DNA of 64,000 nucleotides from Scleroderma bovista (lineage: Eukaryota; Basidiomycota; Agaricomycetes; Boletales; Sclerodermataceae), in NCBI GenBank assembly GCA_037178675.1, contig JAYMGJ010000194.1:62001-126000 (forward strand), given 5' to 3'. Each line of letters starts with the position of its first letter. Position 1 is the stretch's first letter. The notes beneath the pieces are model-generated. The model did no database searches and had not been told where the DNA came from. It saw only the letters and a program-made list of their open reading frames with translations. The translations under genes and the position numbers were made by a program. Shown piece by piece: positions 10,668-23,126 of the stretch.

Positions 10668-12337
10668 TCAAAGGATCTTCTTATGCTCATACGTCGATAG
10701 AACTTCACTTTCTATGCTGATGCGATCGCATGCGTTCAGGCGCCGAACAAGGACATCTCCAAAGGCGGTCATAGGCGTGAGGACACCACCCCGCTTCCCG
10801 AAGGGGGGTAAGCCGTCTTTGTCAAGCACGAGAGCTAAGGCAGCTTCTGAAACGAAGACTGAAGGGAATTGGTCAACTGGCGTTTGCTAAAGTATGCCAA
10901 CCCAACAATCACTCACTTGCAGTCATCAAGTATGGACCGTCACCTTTACCCTTAAAAGTTGTTCGCACTGAGACAGTGCGGCCCTGGGAGTCCGGAGTGG
11001 ATGTTGTGATATTAGTAATATTGAGGGACCTTTCCTCCAGTTGCCTGTATAAAGGTATAGCCTATCAACTAAATAGCACGATTCATCAATCAAATTATTT
11101 ACTCGTCAGTTGGGCCTTGTCCTGGCTGCGGCAGAAACTTGGATATCATTCGAAGGGCCTATCAGCATGATAAATCAGTGTTCAGCGACAAGAATAGATG
11201 GAAAATACTAACGAATGGAAAGGCCATCACCACAGACACACACACCAACACCGCTAAGAACCGAAGTACACGGAACCAGTTAGGCTGGACCATGAATTCA
11301 TCGTACTTGAATGCAGTGCCGTAGGAATATTCCGACCTATCCACTGTCGCGGATAGCTCAGTTGGGAATACCCCGGTCGGGTTTCGAGCCATAAGCTCAA
11401 ATAGGCCCCAGGAACGTTGAACGATCGGGCGATTTCCGAGTGACTGGATCAACAAAGAGCCTCGCATAGGGGGGTCCAAAATAGGTAAAGAGTAAAATAC
11501 CCGAGGACGCGGACTAGGTACACCTCTTACTAAGAAATAAAGCGTGCGTTTAATACCATTTCTTACATCGTATTTGGCAAAAAGATTTACCTGGACTGAG
11601 AGCAAAGTCTGACCGAGGTGCATTCCTCACGTCCTTGGGGACATTTTCTACAACTGAAATCGCAGAGGCAATCGACCCACCGGAATACGTGAACCCGTTA
11701 ATTTCCCACGCAGATGTGGACATATCAATGCCAGTTCGGGGGCCCGCAAATGACTTGAGTGTTTTGTTCGCAACATATGCCAGGAGGTCAGAAGGGACAG
11801 CGACCATTCCTACGCAGGGCACTATTACAGTATTTGATTCGGCAGCAAGGTGGTCAAAGCTGCAGAGTAGAGCGCGCGTCGTATTAGCTGGCAACGCAAG
11901 CGGAAAGCACGAGATCTTGCCTTTGTATGATGTCCCGCAGCTGCGAAGGCTCTCCCGTGATATCAAGGTAGTGTATCCTATGGCGCACACAAGCTTGCAA
12001 GACGGGGTTGCTGCAGTGCGAATAAAGTGCGACAGCATTAATCACAACATGGGCCTCCTGCACGACAACCTCGACATCACACGAACTTGACACGTCCACA
12101 ATAAACGTGCGGACGGGAAGTGCGGCAGGACCTAGCTCATCGACGAGCGCGTTGAGTTTCTGGTGGGAACGGGCTACAAGGCCCAAAGTGAACGTTGCGC
12201 GCTGGGGGTGGGTTGCAAGGTATCGTGTAATGAGGCGCCCGGTATAACCTACCCACATTCCGCTGTATCATGCACAATGACCCATTTGTAGAGCGACCTC
12301 ACGTACCTGTCGCACCAAGGATGAGGATGTCGAGCAT
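10668..12337 (-). CDS. Saccharopine dehydrogenase-like oxidoreductase (trans-acting enoyl reductase type)
   Basis: Seven exons (12307-12337, 11921-12248, 11591-11859, 11213-11529, 11103-11158, 10917-11044, 10668-10858) give 439 aa. The N-terminus starts with a Rossmann motif, LDILILGATGYTGRL, followed by the family's VINAV, LDITGE and C-terminal GGVLTPMTAFGDVL segments. Family members bind NAD(P); some fungal and bacterial homologues act as trans-acting enoyl reductases, and the animal homologue SCCPDH is lipid-droplet associated. The true substrate is unknown. A hydrophobic stretch of about 17 residues near residue 310 suggests membrane association. The intron at 11860-11920 is GC-AG (GCAAGA donor), which is rare but well formed. 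It starts 302 bp downstream of the ABC transporter stop, on the same strand. Confidence 0.9.
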
Positions 12338-12638
12338 GGCGGGAGTACAAGATTGAAGAAAATAGTAGTAGCCTCCGTACACATGATGAAGCGAGGCTTA
12401 ATCGGTGCTTGTTCGGATACAGCGCTTGACTGAATTGTGTAGCATGGTACACCTATCTTCCTTGCGCTCAACGAACATTCATAAAATTCTACATTTGATT
12501 AGACGTTAAATTTTCGATTAGTAACAATGTCCAGTGTATGAGGATGATGGAAGTGAGTGTCCTGACAAATGTAGTGTACCATACATATAAGGAAGGGTGT
12601 TATCAGCATGCCAACCAACGGGTATATGCAAAATGTAT
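12338..12638. other. Short intergenic spacer
   Basis: The spacer lies between two genes that both read leftwards: the 3' UTR of the ABC transporter and the promoter of the oxidoreductase. Frames on the minus strand across 12249-12471 are extensions of the oxidoreductase first exon and are not separate genes. Confidence 0.5.
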
Positions 12639-15600
12639 CTATGTCCCCAACAATTGCAACTGAACATATTCGTAATAATATCCTTTCATGGCAAGGAGCT
12701 CGTCATGCGTACCAGCTTCATGGACGCAACCACCTTTGAGGAAGTAACTGGGGGGGGAGTCCAGATCATTCTTGATACGAAGAATAAGACATTGGCACTT
12801 ACATGCGATCAGCATTTTGAATAGTGGATAGGCGGTGAGCGATGGCGATTGTCGTCCTACCCTTCGCAGCCTTGTCCAGTGCTTCCTGCACAATTTTCTC
12901 TGAACGGGAGTCCAAAGCAGAAGTTGCTTCATCCAAGAGGAGAACCTTAGGTCGACGAAGAAGAGCACGCGCAATGGCAATCCGCTCTGTGGCGTCAAGT
13001 CGTCGATCAGCGATGTCAGCGGAGTGGTGGAGGTGGTTCACGTACGCTTCTGACCACCGGAAAGCTGGGATCCCTTGCCGCCGACTTCCGTGTCGAATCC
13101 ACTAGAACCCATTCAGAGCATGTCCAAGCATGGTACCCAGTTTGATCTTACTTTGGCAACGACTGGATGAAGTTAAGAATATTGGCTTCCCGGCATGCTG
13201 CTTCAATTTCCTCCTGAGTGACTTCAGATATTGGCTTAGTTGCACCAAGTAGAATGTTGAAGCGGATGGAACCAGCGTAAAGATTCTGAAATTTGGAAAT
13301 CAGTGGCGCATTACACATGATCGCGTTTTGTGACAGACAGGTTCTTGGGACACGAGTGCGATTTGCTTTCTATACTCTTGGATGTTGTATTCACTGATAG
13401 GCTGACCGTCAAGCAAAACTTGACCGACAAGAGGGTCGTAGAAACGCTCGATCAGCTGGATGCTGTAAAACCATATATATTAGATCGGGTTGAAGGTGCC
13501 AAACAGACTTACACAGTACTCTTCCCACAACCACTAGCACCGACGAGGGCAACGAAGGTACTCGGTTCAATCGTAATATCCAAGCCGCGTAGAACACGAA
13601 CGCTAGGTCTCGTGGGATAACGGAAGTGAACATTTTCCAAGCGGATCTGACCCTGGACGCTTATCCCTTCAAAAGACTTCCCATCAGGAGAATCTGCTTC
13701 AATCTCCGGGACAGTGTCGAATAATTTTATCATAGATGCGGCTGAATTGCAAGCTGCCGCCATGTCGGGAACGAATAAGAACAAACCACCAGCTTGCATT
13801 GCTCCGAAAGTCGTAGCCTAGAGTAAATCATAATCAAGAACAGACATTAGGTGGACAAAATACGAACCATGAGAGAAATAAAGAAGGAAGTAGTAGATAC
13901 TTCCAACCTGGAGACAAGTGTGGAGCCATACCAGAAGAAGAGAGCAATCGACCAGAAAGTTGTGGACTGAGAAAAGGCGAAAATCATATTAGTCCGGAGG
14001 GAGGTCTTGTTTGATCTTCTAAGAGGCTCATCCAAACTGTTCGAGTATAGTCTAAGACAGTCTGCCTCGCGAGTAAGTGAGGAGACAGTACGAATAGCGC
14101 CAGCGGCCTCGCATGCCAACTTTGCAGAAGTTGCATGAGCTGTTCTGTTCTGTTGGTCTTGGAGAGCAAGAATGCGCTGGAAAATATCAGAACAGCGACA
14201 CACCTGGCAGTACAAGTCAACTCACCAGTCGGATGAACCCTGATGAAAAGACAAGAGGGACGGAAGCTAGCAAATAGTGACGGTGAGTGCTGCGATATGT
14301 TATTGGGCAGAAACCAACCAATTCCAACGAGGGCAGGCTTCCAAGCATAAACTAAACCGACCGCCGTACCACCAATCAACGTTGACGCGGCTTGAATCAT
14401 ACTGTTTGCCAAATCAATGTTGGATAAGGGGTGAATCAACATGGATGCGTACGCTCCGAGGGTAACCCCAACCAAGCTATTGACCTTCTGTGGATTACTA
14501 TTCACTTGCGCTGTGAGAGCACCCGTCTGATACACGATTAACAAAGTTACTTTCGAAAGAGGATAGACTTACATTATTCTCTTCTCTGTCGAAGAATTGT
14601 ACTAAGCCAAAGTGAGTCTAACAGTTGATGAATGACAAAAAGGAACTGACTATCTTGTCTCAAAACGCTGTGGAAACTATGAATGCGAAGCTTTGTCGTC
14701 AACTCAGCAGCAAAGTGTGTGAAAAAATAGTTTTGGCTTCCGACGGAAAGGGAGGCAACGATAGAGACGACGAAAAACCTGAAATACAATCAGCAGGTGC
14801 AGAGCTTCTAGCTTAGTCACTGCACTTACCACAACGCATTCATATTGCCATCGTGACGCCTGACAGAGGGGTCAGGCTCGGAAAACCCTGAAATTGCCCT
14901 GCCTGCAAAATACTGAGTGTATATTGACGAGGGACAGCAATCAAACTCACCATAAATGATACTAAACACTGGAAAGACCATGCCAGCGACTAGCATAGGT
15001 TCAGTAAATGTGTCCAACTCGGACGTCCGATCTTACCTATCGCAGAAGCTGCACCAATTGCGAACATGAAATACCATGGGCGAGCCAGACTGCCTATACG
15101 CTTGATGAGATAAGATAGGTTGTAATCCCCTTCATCAATCTCGTTCTTCTTCCTCTCGGCGCTTTTTGCACGAGCCAAGTCCGACGTTACAGAATGGAGG
15201 GTTTCTTTCCGACCAAGGGGTATTTCATCCGCAACAGGCTTCTCCACATCGATACCGTCTTCAACTGCGGGATCAGCAAGTAGGATCTTGGCACTTTCTC
15301 GCAGTTTCTGAGAGTGGAGAAGGCATGCGTATGGACCTTCATTAGCAAGTAACTGTTGGTGTGTTCCTTGCTCTAAAACAACACCGTCTTCCATCACGAT
15401 GATCTTGTCCGCGTCCTTGATTGTAGAAAGTCGATGAGCAATCGAAATGGTTGTTCGTCCGGCAGATGCCTTATCAAGAGCATCCTGTACAATACCCTCG
15501 GACTGCGTGTCGAGGGCACTGGTCGCCTCGTCCAGAAGCAAGATTCGAGGATCGGATACGATTGCACGTGCAATAGCCACACGTTGTTTCTGTCCACCGG

Positions 15601-17728
15601 AGAGAAGGAATCCGCGTTCGCCAACAACGGTATCATACCCTTCAGGTAGCTGGGTGATGAAACCATCCGCATTGGACTTGATGCACGCATCTTTAATGAG
15701 CTTGAATTTCTCTTCGTCAGATGCATGCTCGGAAGGAGTGCCAATGAGACCATGAGCTACGTTCTCCTTGATGGTCGTGGAAAAAAGTACAGGTTCTTGA
15801 GATACGAGGCCAATTTGGGAGCGAAGCCATTGTAGATTGAGATCAGGTAGAGCAACGCCATCGAGCTTCACAGAACCACTGAGAGGATCGTAGAAACGCT
15901 CAACAAGAGAGACGATAGTCGACTTTCCAGATCCAGAAGTACCGACAAGCGCTGCGGTTTTTCCGGCCTCAAAAGTAATACTGACTCCTTTGAGAATGGG
16001 AACGTTCGGTCGAGCAGGGTAGTTAAATTGCACATCCTCCAAAGTGATTTCACCAATGACGTTTTCTGGTTTGAGCCCTTCTGGGCTGGCAGAATCTATG
16101 TCAGGCACCCGCTCAATAGTAGCGAATAGTTTAGCAGCTGCACCGCAGCCATGGCTAATGGCTGTAGGATGGGTCAGAATTTGACTGACTGGAACTCGCA
16201 TGAACCCACCTTGCATGTCCGGTCCCAATGTAGCCAGAGCGAAAGAACCAATAAGGAGGGACATGAAAACGTTGACAACTTGACCGGCATCCGCTGGAGA
16301 TAAGAGGTAAACCCCTGTCACAAGAAAGTATTGGACGATGCCTACCATAACCTTGATTAATCAAGGTGGTACCAAAATAGAATGCTATAAAAATCTCAGC
16401 ATCGAAGTGAAAAAAATGTGATTCGATTCATACCAAGTGCATAGCAGCAGTAGATCACGAAGAAGAAAATGCCCAAACCACATCCATTCCAAATTGCCGA
16501 CTTTCCCTCCACGAGACGGATCTTAGCCATTTTCTTGTTGAAAAGTGTTTCGAGGACCTTTTGTGACCCAAAAGCTTGCGCCGTCCGGACAGTGGAAATG
16601 ACATCTTCAGCGAGGGCGCCACTTTCTGCTATTTCCTGGAGGGACTGCCTATAATTCGATGGTCCAGAAAGGCATGCAAGGCAGCCGAAGAGATACACAC
16701 TGCATGTATTTCGAAACAAACTTGTTCATGACAGACCCAGTTATACCTAGGCATGGAAAGATAGATGACATCGCAAGAGCGAGTCGCCAATTCTGCGTGT
16801 AAGCAAGGACGAAACCAGTCATAAAAGCGCTAATGGAGTAGATAATGACGGGGGCCTTCTCCGACATTGCCTGTTGGACAAGATCTATTTCGGTTGAGTG
16901 ACCCACAGCAGACATCAAAATAATCTTCGCTCACGGGTGTCTGTTTGGATACGTGTTGCCACTTCACCAGCTCCGACTTTGTCGAAATACGCGATGTCCT
17001 GGCGGAGGATAGCCTGAAGATACTTTTCGCGGATGCGCCTCGCGTTAATTTCCCCCGTATATATCCAGGTGCACATGTAGACGTAGGTGGACAAGAACAT
17101 GCCGACGCCTGGCAGACACATCAGTTAATACGCATGTTGCGACAAGACGAATAAGATACCAATGTAAGTGAGATAAGACGCATTTAAGGCGGCATCTTTG
17201 CGGAATTGGCTTGCTGCTGCATCTAGGGCTTGTTGGGCACTAGAAATCACTGTGGTGTTTCCAGACTGCTGTGCACCGTCATAAACGAAAACCGCGCCGC
17301 TGAACGTGACGAAGGTTCGAATGAACCTTCCGAATATCAAAGCCATGAGCGGCTACACGTGAATCAGACAGGGTGGAGCGACTAAATGCAGCAGGAATAC
17401 CAATGAAGCACCAGCTATCATGGCGCAGAAAAGTCCGATTGCATCAAGTAGCAACTCGAATGGTGTGGAATACCTTGCAAATGTTAACAGGGTTGGTAAG
17501 AAAATAAGGACATGGGACTCACTGGAACAGCTGGGTGAAGCCAACGGGCTGGAAATAATCCTCGACTAACTGAACGTCGACTTCAACGTCATCGGGTTTC
17601 TCCTCCTCGTATTTTTCGCTATCCTTGTAGAAGAACTCCTTGACCAAGTGTGAGTAACGCTTGACCGCGGTGGTGCCCGCAATGGCTGTTGCCTTCTCGC
17701 TGACGACAGGGGGGCCCTCTTCTGCCAT
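12639..17728 (-). CDS. Full-size ABCB (MDR/Ste6/Pmd1-type) ABC transporter
   Basis: The order TMD1-NBD1-TMD2-NBD2 reads leftwards from the ATG at 17728. NBD1 has Walker A (GTSGSGKST), the signature LSGGQKQR, Walker B ([12 protein letters not shown]) and the H-loop IAHRLST. NBD2 has Walker A (GASGCGKST), LSGGQKQR (its Q codon split by the intron near 13030), Walker B ([12 protein letters not shown]) and IAHRLST. All catalytic residues are present, so it should be an active ATP-driven exporter of hydrophobic compounds in the plasma or vacuolar membrane. The N-terminal 70 residues are cytosolic and acidic. There are well over ten introns of about 50 nt. The linker after NBD1 ([13 protein letters not shown] region) is also found in the decayed copy at about 45.7 kb. 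Upstream repeats at 17844-17975 may control it. The substrate cannot be read from sequence. Confidence 0.93.
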
Positions 17729-17843
17729 GATGGGTCAGACAAGGAAAAAGCAAGGCGGGAGTATCGCATTATAAGGAACCACCCGGGCGTGTATTTGGTC
17801 TTCGATTAAACCATTTCCCTGTTCGGATGCGTGCATCTTTACG

Positions 17844-17975
17844 CGATCCCGTTGGATCAAACCCGATCCCGTTGGAGCGACCTTACCATTTCAAGGTTTG
17901 AGGTCGCCGCGGTTTGACCCTGGCAACCTCAGATCCTGAAATGGAAGTCTAATCCGTCAGTCTGGTCCCGTTGGA
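17844..17975. promoter_or_regulatory. Three copies of a CCCGTTGGA-type element upstream of the ABC transporter
   Basis: CGATCCCGTTGGA occurs at 17844-17856 and again at 17864-17876, exactly 20 bp apart; a third, GTCCCGTTGGA, lies at 17965-17975. They sit 115-250 bp upstream of the transporter ATG. Repeated spaced motifs like this often bind a transcription factor, but I cannot name one. Confidence 0.4.
17886..17944. repeat. Imperfect 19-bp inverted repeat in the ABC transporter promoter
   Basis: The left arm 17886-17904 pairs with the right arm 17926-17944 at 16 of 19 positions around a 21-bp GC-rich loop. The arms are perfect at both ends (8 and 6 bp). It lies between the CCCGTTGGA repeats, so it may be part of the same control region, or a small non-autonomous element end. 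Confidence 0.5.
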
Positions 17976-19308
17976 GACTAATATTTCTATGTAGGCCTCC
18001 TGTAAAAAGTAATTGGACGGATGTTACGACTATTTGTAGGTCAACCAATGAGCATGTCCTAGAAAAAGGGGGAACGAGTCCGACGAGAGGGGACGAGAGA
18101 GAGAGAATTCTGAATTTGTGTACTACTACAAGTGCTAAGACGCGGTGCCATAGGCCGTAGGAGAGTATCGTATTTGGGGAAACTAAGGTATTATGTATAA
18201 CGAATATCTGTGGGACAACTATGTTGGATATCCTCGGAGGGCACTTCGGTTGCGTGTGGTGGATGATTTGGCTGACGGATATGAGATTCTTCGGGAGGAG
18301 CAGGAGTGTTGTTGTTTTGGACGCGCTGGCGGCTCGGGACGAAGTTAGTACAGTAAAAAATGTTTGTCAACGTTAGACTCATCTAAACACGCATGACCAC
18401 ATTTGCCTTGATAAGTCGTTCGACAAAACCAAAATCATGATTCGTTCGGTCAATATCACTACGTAGGTGGCACAGATCATGACGCTGTGTGCTTGTTGAG
18501 TTTTCGAATACTGGTTGTACCTCTGACGAGGGAGCACTCTCGAAGACAAAGTTTACGACAAATCGAAACCAAATGGGGAGCACTGATCCGGGACTCCACT
18601 TCCTGACAGGTTTTGCAAATCGAGTGAGCCCTCCCATTGGCCGAGGGCCTCTAAGCGAGTGCTAGTCCATATATGGCCCAGGAAATTTCTCGGTTATGGC
18701 CACCTTCAAGTTTGCTCCTTACGTCTTAGATCAATACCTAAGTATGTACCTGGTTTCCAAACTCCTGACAGTGCTACTGAATTTTAACCAAAAAGACCAC
18801 AGACCACCTCGACTGTCCTACGTGAATTAACATGCACACCCTAAGTAATGTCTTCCCTGGATTGTTGTTGAAAAGTCAAACGAGCTGACCCCACTGTTAA
18901 TAGGCTGATCACAATGCCGATGGTCCAAGTAGCAGGGGACCCGTTGCAAGCAACGTTGGAAATGTGACTTAGTGAAATTCCATGAACTCAGGCTACGAAC
19001 TGAGTAATGACATCGTATGTACTGCTGAACTTCATCTGAACTCGCGAACTAAACTAAGAATTGAGCACAGCTAGTAACTATGTAACTGCATTCATTCAAG
19101 TCCTTTTAGTTTTCAATGAGAAACCCATGTCACACAACCAAAATCCAACAACCTCTCCGACGTGTGACACCATGTCATTGTCAACCTACTTACAGTACTT
19201 CCCACGGTCCAATTGATACATATAAGTCTCCTCACTTCAAAGCTTCATCCCTTGCCCCACGATTGTCTCCCTCCGAACAAGAGTGAAAGTCAGCTGAATC
19301 TGTTTGTC

Positions 19309-19915
19309 ATGTTAGCCAACACCAAGTCTCTCGTTGTCCTTGTCGCTGCCTCCGTCCTCGCTGTCCAGGCGCAGTCTGGCACTGAGACTTCCAGTGCTCC
19401 CGCTTCCACCCCCTCCTTGAGTGCCTGTCTCCTTCAATGTGTTAGTACGGCTGCCGAGAGTGCGGGCTGCAGCAGCTTGTAAGTCACTATGTTTTAACTC
19501 CAGCCAAGTACCTTATTAATTACAACGCATCAACAGCGCGGACTTGGCTTGCGTGTGCTCGTCCACTTCGTTCCAGACTACCGCTGGCCAATGCTTGGAG
19601 ACCAGCTGCACAGCTGAGGATGTCCAGACCGGTCTGGCTCTTCAACAGGAGGAGTGTGGAGGTGGTGGATCGACTGGTACTACGACTCCTGCCTCGGCTA
19701 CTCCATCGGGTAACTCAACTTCTGCCACCCCCACCGCCCCTGGCCACACCACCACCACCACCACGTCATCCAAGACGTCAGGGACTGGTGCTAGCACCAG
19801 CTCTCCTGCATCTAGCAACGCTGCAGCTGGCCTTGTACCCCTCGCTTTCGATGGCTTTTTCGGTACCTTCATTACTTCGGCTGGCGCCCTTATTGGTGCT
19901 GCCCTCGTGCTTTGA
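19309..19915 (+). CDS. CFEM-domain secreted protein, probably GPI-anchored
   Basis: Exons 19309-19478 and 19537-19915 encode 182 aa. The pieces in order are: a signal peptide (SLVVLVAASVLAVQAQ), an eight-cysteine CFEM domain spanning about residues 40-105 (CLLQC, AGC, LACVC, QCLETSC, EEC), a Thr/Ser/Gly-rich stalk, and a hydrophobic C-terminus of about 20 residues ending in ALVL that fits a GPI-anchor signal. CFEM proteins are fungal surface proteins involved in heme or iron capture, adhesion or host interaction. An Asp sits before the LACVC cysteines (ADLACVC), the position used for heme-iron contact in known heme-binding CFEM proteins. The start at 19309 is the first ATG in frame; the longer upstream frame has only non-ATG starts. 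Confidence 0.92.
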
Positions 19916-20762
19916 ACGGGTGGTGTTCTTGGGATTATAAAATGACGCGCTTCGCTGTTCCTCTACTGTCACGTGAGCGCGTTGGCCCTGTTATCTTTTA
20001 AACGTTCCGACTTTTGATTCCCCTTGACGAACGCGGTACGGCCGTAGCACCTATTGGTGAAGAGATTAATACCAGTATTGTTTGGTTTGGTTTCATTGAA
20101 CTTGGCAGAGTGTACTAAGATGAAATAATGGTCAGTCATTGTGGTATTCAGCTTTGACAGATCAGTGTTACTTGACACATGGCATTAGTGGTTCTATTCA
20201 TAGCACGAGTTTGCATGTTCATGATGGGTGGCTGTTCCTGGTGATATGCTGATTGTATGCAGTGACTCATAGTAAGAAACCGAAAATAAAAATAAAACTA
20301 TTACTAGTGATCATGTCCTGTGACACGGCATGGTAGCTGAGCTTGGGTTAGTAGAAGAAGAGGGGAGGAGCACGCAGATATTGGGATATTGATCATGGCA
20401 TCGCAACCATTAGTACTTACACAACTTCTCTGGCCACAGGCACGATAGGTTCCAATATCACTGGATAAGTCAAGAGAGAAATTTACTTACGTTTGTTCGA
20501 ATGACATGTGAGTGTTTTGAGCACTAGTATGTGATACGTTGTGACAGCTTGTGACAGTCACAATGTCACAGGGAACAAGCCAGAGGCGCTTCCGTCTCCA
20601 GCGGTGTGGATCCCAGTCAAAGGGTCGACTGGCCAACGTTGAACCCATACCCTGCATCTAGCATATCCACGCCTCCCTTATACCACAAGCAAGTACTGTC
20701 GCATTTGGAGCCCATTCGATAGCCAAGATACATTGCCAACTTGACACCGTTTCCCCCAAGCC
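19916..20762. other. Intergenic region, CFEM 3' UTR and G-alpha promoter
   Basis: No frame with gene-like structure is visible. The stretch holds AT-rich DNA after the CFEM stop. A pair of GTGACAG-type repeats near 20540-20570 is present but unexplained. Confidence 0.45.
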
Positions 20763-22322
20763 ATGGGCAACTGCGTTTCTTCTACCCAAGAGAGAGCTGA
20801 CAAGGCCAGATCAGACGCTATCGACCGTGAACTCGATGAGGAATCCAAGAGATTGAAAAAGGAATGCAAAATACTGTTGCTAGGTGAGCCTATCCCATTG
20901 TCCTTTACTTGGGCGCCTCCATCGCTCGTTCCATATCACCACGCAGCATGAAGTTTTTGCGTTTCCCGTGCTACCGCTGTTTCGCTTGTTAAATACCTTC
21001 TCGTCCGGACCGCTGACTCGTCTTTCATATGTCCCAGGGGCAGGAGAATCGGGCAAGTCGACTATCGTCAAACAGATGAAGATAATCCATCAGAATGGCT
21101 TCACTAACGAAGAACTGATGAGTTATCGACCTACGATATACCGGAATACGGTGGATAGTGCACAGGCCATTGTACTGGCCATGCGCAAGATTAACGTGGA
21201 TTGCATCAGCCCGCTTAATAGAGTTCGTTTTATCTGCCTTTGTACTCTCGTCCCCCCCCACTGAATGACGCTATTCAAGGACAATGCGGACAAGATTTTG
21301 GATTATAGAGTAGACCCTTCCCCTCATTTCGTCCTTTCGCCCGAGATCGCTCAAGCTATACACGCGCTATGGCAAGATCCGATTATACCTACCGTCCTTG
21401 ACCACAGCAGTCAGTTCTACCTCATGGATAGTGCAGCCTAGTAAGCTCATCCCGAACGAGTTGCCCGTGTTGTAGATGCTCAACTTTTTCCCTCCGCAGC
21501 TTTTTCGGAGAGGTTCTAAGAATAGGAACTCACAATTATCTTCCGACGGTCGACGACGTCTTGCGAGCGCGGGCCAAGTCTACCGGAATCACGGACACAC
21601 GATTTAACATGGGCCAGTTGTCGTACGTATTTCATGTCTTTGTCGTATAAGTTCTTTTAACTATTATGTCTCAGAATACACATGTTCGATGTCGGCGGGC
21701 AGCGGTCCGAAAGAAAAAAGTGGATACATTGTTTTGAAAGTGTAACCAGCATTATTTTTTGTACTGCCCTCAGCGAGTATGATCAAGTGTTACTCGAGGC
21801 CAAGGAACAGGCGCGTACATGCGTTGGTTTATGTTTATTTACCCCGATCTGATTGTTACGTGCCTTTATCAGAACCGGATGGAGGAGTCGCTAATCTTGT
21901 TCGAGTCTGTCATAAATTCCCGATGGTTCCTCCGGACGTCAATAATCTTGTTCTTGAACAAGATCGATGTTTTTAAAGTTAAACTCCCAAGGGTGATATC
22001 ATATTTTGGTCGTTTTCTGCTCACGCCTTCCTAATACTCATACAGGTTCCACTAGAGAAGTATTTCCCAGAGTACACCGGTGGCGCAGACATCAACAAAG
22101 CTGCGAAGTACATTCTTTGGCGGTTTATGCAGGCAAATCGTGCGAAACTCAGCATCTACCCCCAGTTAGTCCCTCGTGATTGTCTTTCCTGCACACGCCC
22201 TGACTGACCATACGTTTCTCAGTCTTACCCAAGCGACAGACACATCGAATATCCGACTTGTATTCGCGGCGGTGAAAGAGACTATATTGCGGAACGCCCT
22301 GAAGGATAACGGAATCCTTTGA
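20763..22322 (+). CDS. Heterotrimeric G-protein alpha subunit
   Basis: Eight exons (20763-20883, 21038-21222, 21280-21440, 21500-21622, 21675-21810, 21873-21992, 22046-22164, 22223-22322) give 354 aa, the standard length. The N-terminus MGNCVSS has the myristoylated Gly2 and a Cys for palmitoylation. GTP-binding boxes: GAGESGKST (G1), [12 protein letters not shown] (switch I), [12 protein letters not shown] (switch II with catalytic Gln), FLNKID (G4) and TQATDT (G5). It acts at the plasma membrane in pheromone or nutrient signalling. G5 is normally TCAT, and Cys is Gln here; switch I has Ser where Thr is usual next to the catalytic Arg region. The C-terminus (LKDNGIL) lacks the pertussis-toxin cysteine. 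The intron at 21811-21872 begins GCGCGT, so it would be GC-AG. Intron 1 is long (154 nt) and carries a dispersed repeat. Confidence 0.95.
20912..20945 (+). repeat. Dispersed repeat fragment inside G-alpha intron 1
   Basis: Positions 20919-20945 match 34223-34249 in all 27 bases, and the 10-mer GGCGCCTCCA at 20912-20921 matches 34205-34214. Weaker likeness continues for about 50 bp beyond (GTGCTACC in both). It sits in the only long intron of the G-alpha gene. Confidence 0.75.
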
Positions 22323-23126
22323 TTGTCCCTTGTCCTGACTCATCTGTTGGTATGTTTCTATCGGTGCGTGCCTTTTGTCGCTGTCGCCACCCAGCACTAT
22401 GGTACCTTTTGACTGGTAGCCAGTGCATGTAACAATACCTCTTTCCCACTCTCACCCTTTTTTTTCCATGTGTGGATATCCTTGTCGTTCTTTAGCATGA
22501 TATCTCTTGCCATCTAGCATATTCCTAAAGTATTCATTCCTGGCTGCATTATGTATTGACCTCAGTAATTGAATCCAGTCTCACCTATATCTCTATCACT
22601 GCTGTTTGGTTGTTATCTTGTTCTCACTTCCTAGTGTCATGTTTCATGATCTGGCGTTGAGCGCCGAAGTTTTTCATTAATGTGCGTTCGCTACAACTAT
22701 TGTTAGCAAGTCGCGAAAGCATCTGACTGATTAACAACATCGTACCAGTTTAACTTGGATCCATTTGACACTTGTTGTCCCACTGTTGAAACCTTGATTG
22801 GCTTTCACCAATGTCCACTGCATGGTCATTCCCCTCTCATTTTGAGTCAGCTACATGATACCTGCAGCACACATACAACACATGTAAGTCTATGATGGCT
22901 CTAAGGCCATCATTATACATGCAGTATTTATCGAGATCACAAAAAATGCTGCTCATGCTCAGTTGTCACCCAAGTTATCACTCGCCTGAATTACAATCTC
23001 ACTGTGGTGTTTGGCTGTAGAAGGCCACTCACACTGGCATAGCATAGTCGGCCAGAATATTAGTTCATTGCCTTTCATTTAGGTATATCCCTCGGTTCCC
23101 CTAAGAAGATGCATCGTATAAGCGGT
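22323..23126. other. Convergent intergenic region, no gene seen
   Basis: The region between the stops of the G-alpha gene (+) and the importin gene (-) is AT-rich without sustained frames. Confidence 0.5.

Larger units (their letters stand above)
17729..19308. other. Intergenic region with ABC and CFEM promoters; doubtful small ORFs
   Basis: The left part is the ABC transporter promoter with short repeats and an inverted repeat (listed separately). On the minus strand two frames, 18383-18637 and 18191-18382, read like protein and can be joined across a short gap, but the splice sites are poor and I know no relative, so I do not call a gene. The right end holds a TATA-like element at 19221-19226 and a CCAAT-like site just before it, about 85 bp upstream of the CFEM start. 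Confidence 0.45.

Noticed and set aside
11351..11392. A tRNA-like string (GCGGATAGCTCAGTTGGGA, then GGGTTTCGAGCC)
   Set aside because: It lies inside a coding exon of the oxidoreductase gene on the other strand, the spacing between boxes is too short and no cloverleaf can be drawn.
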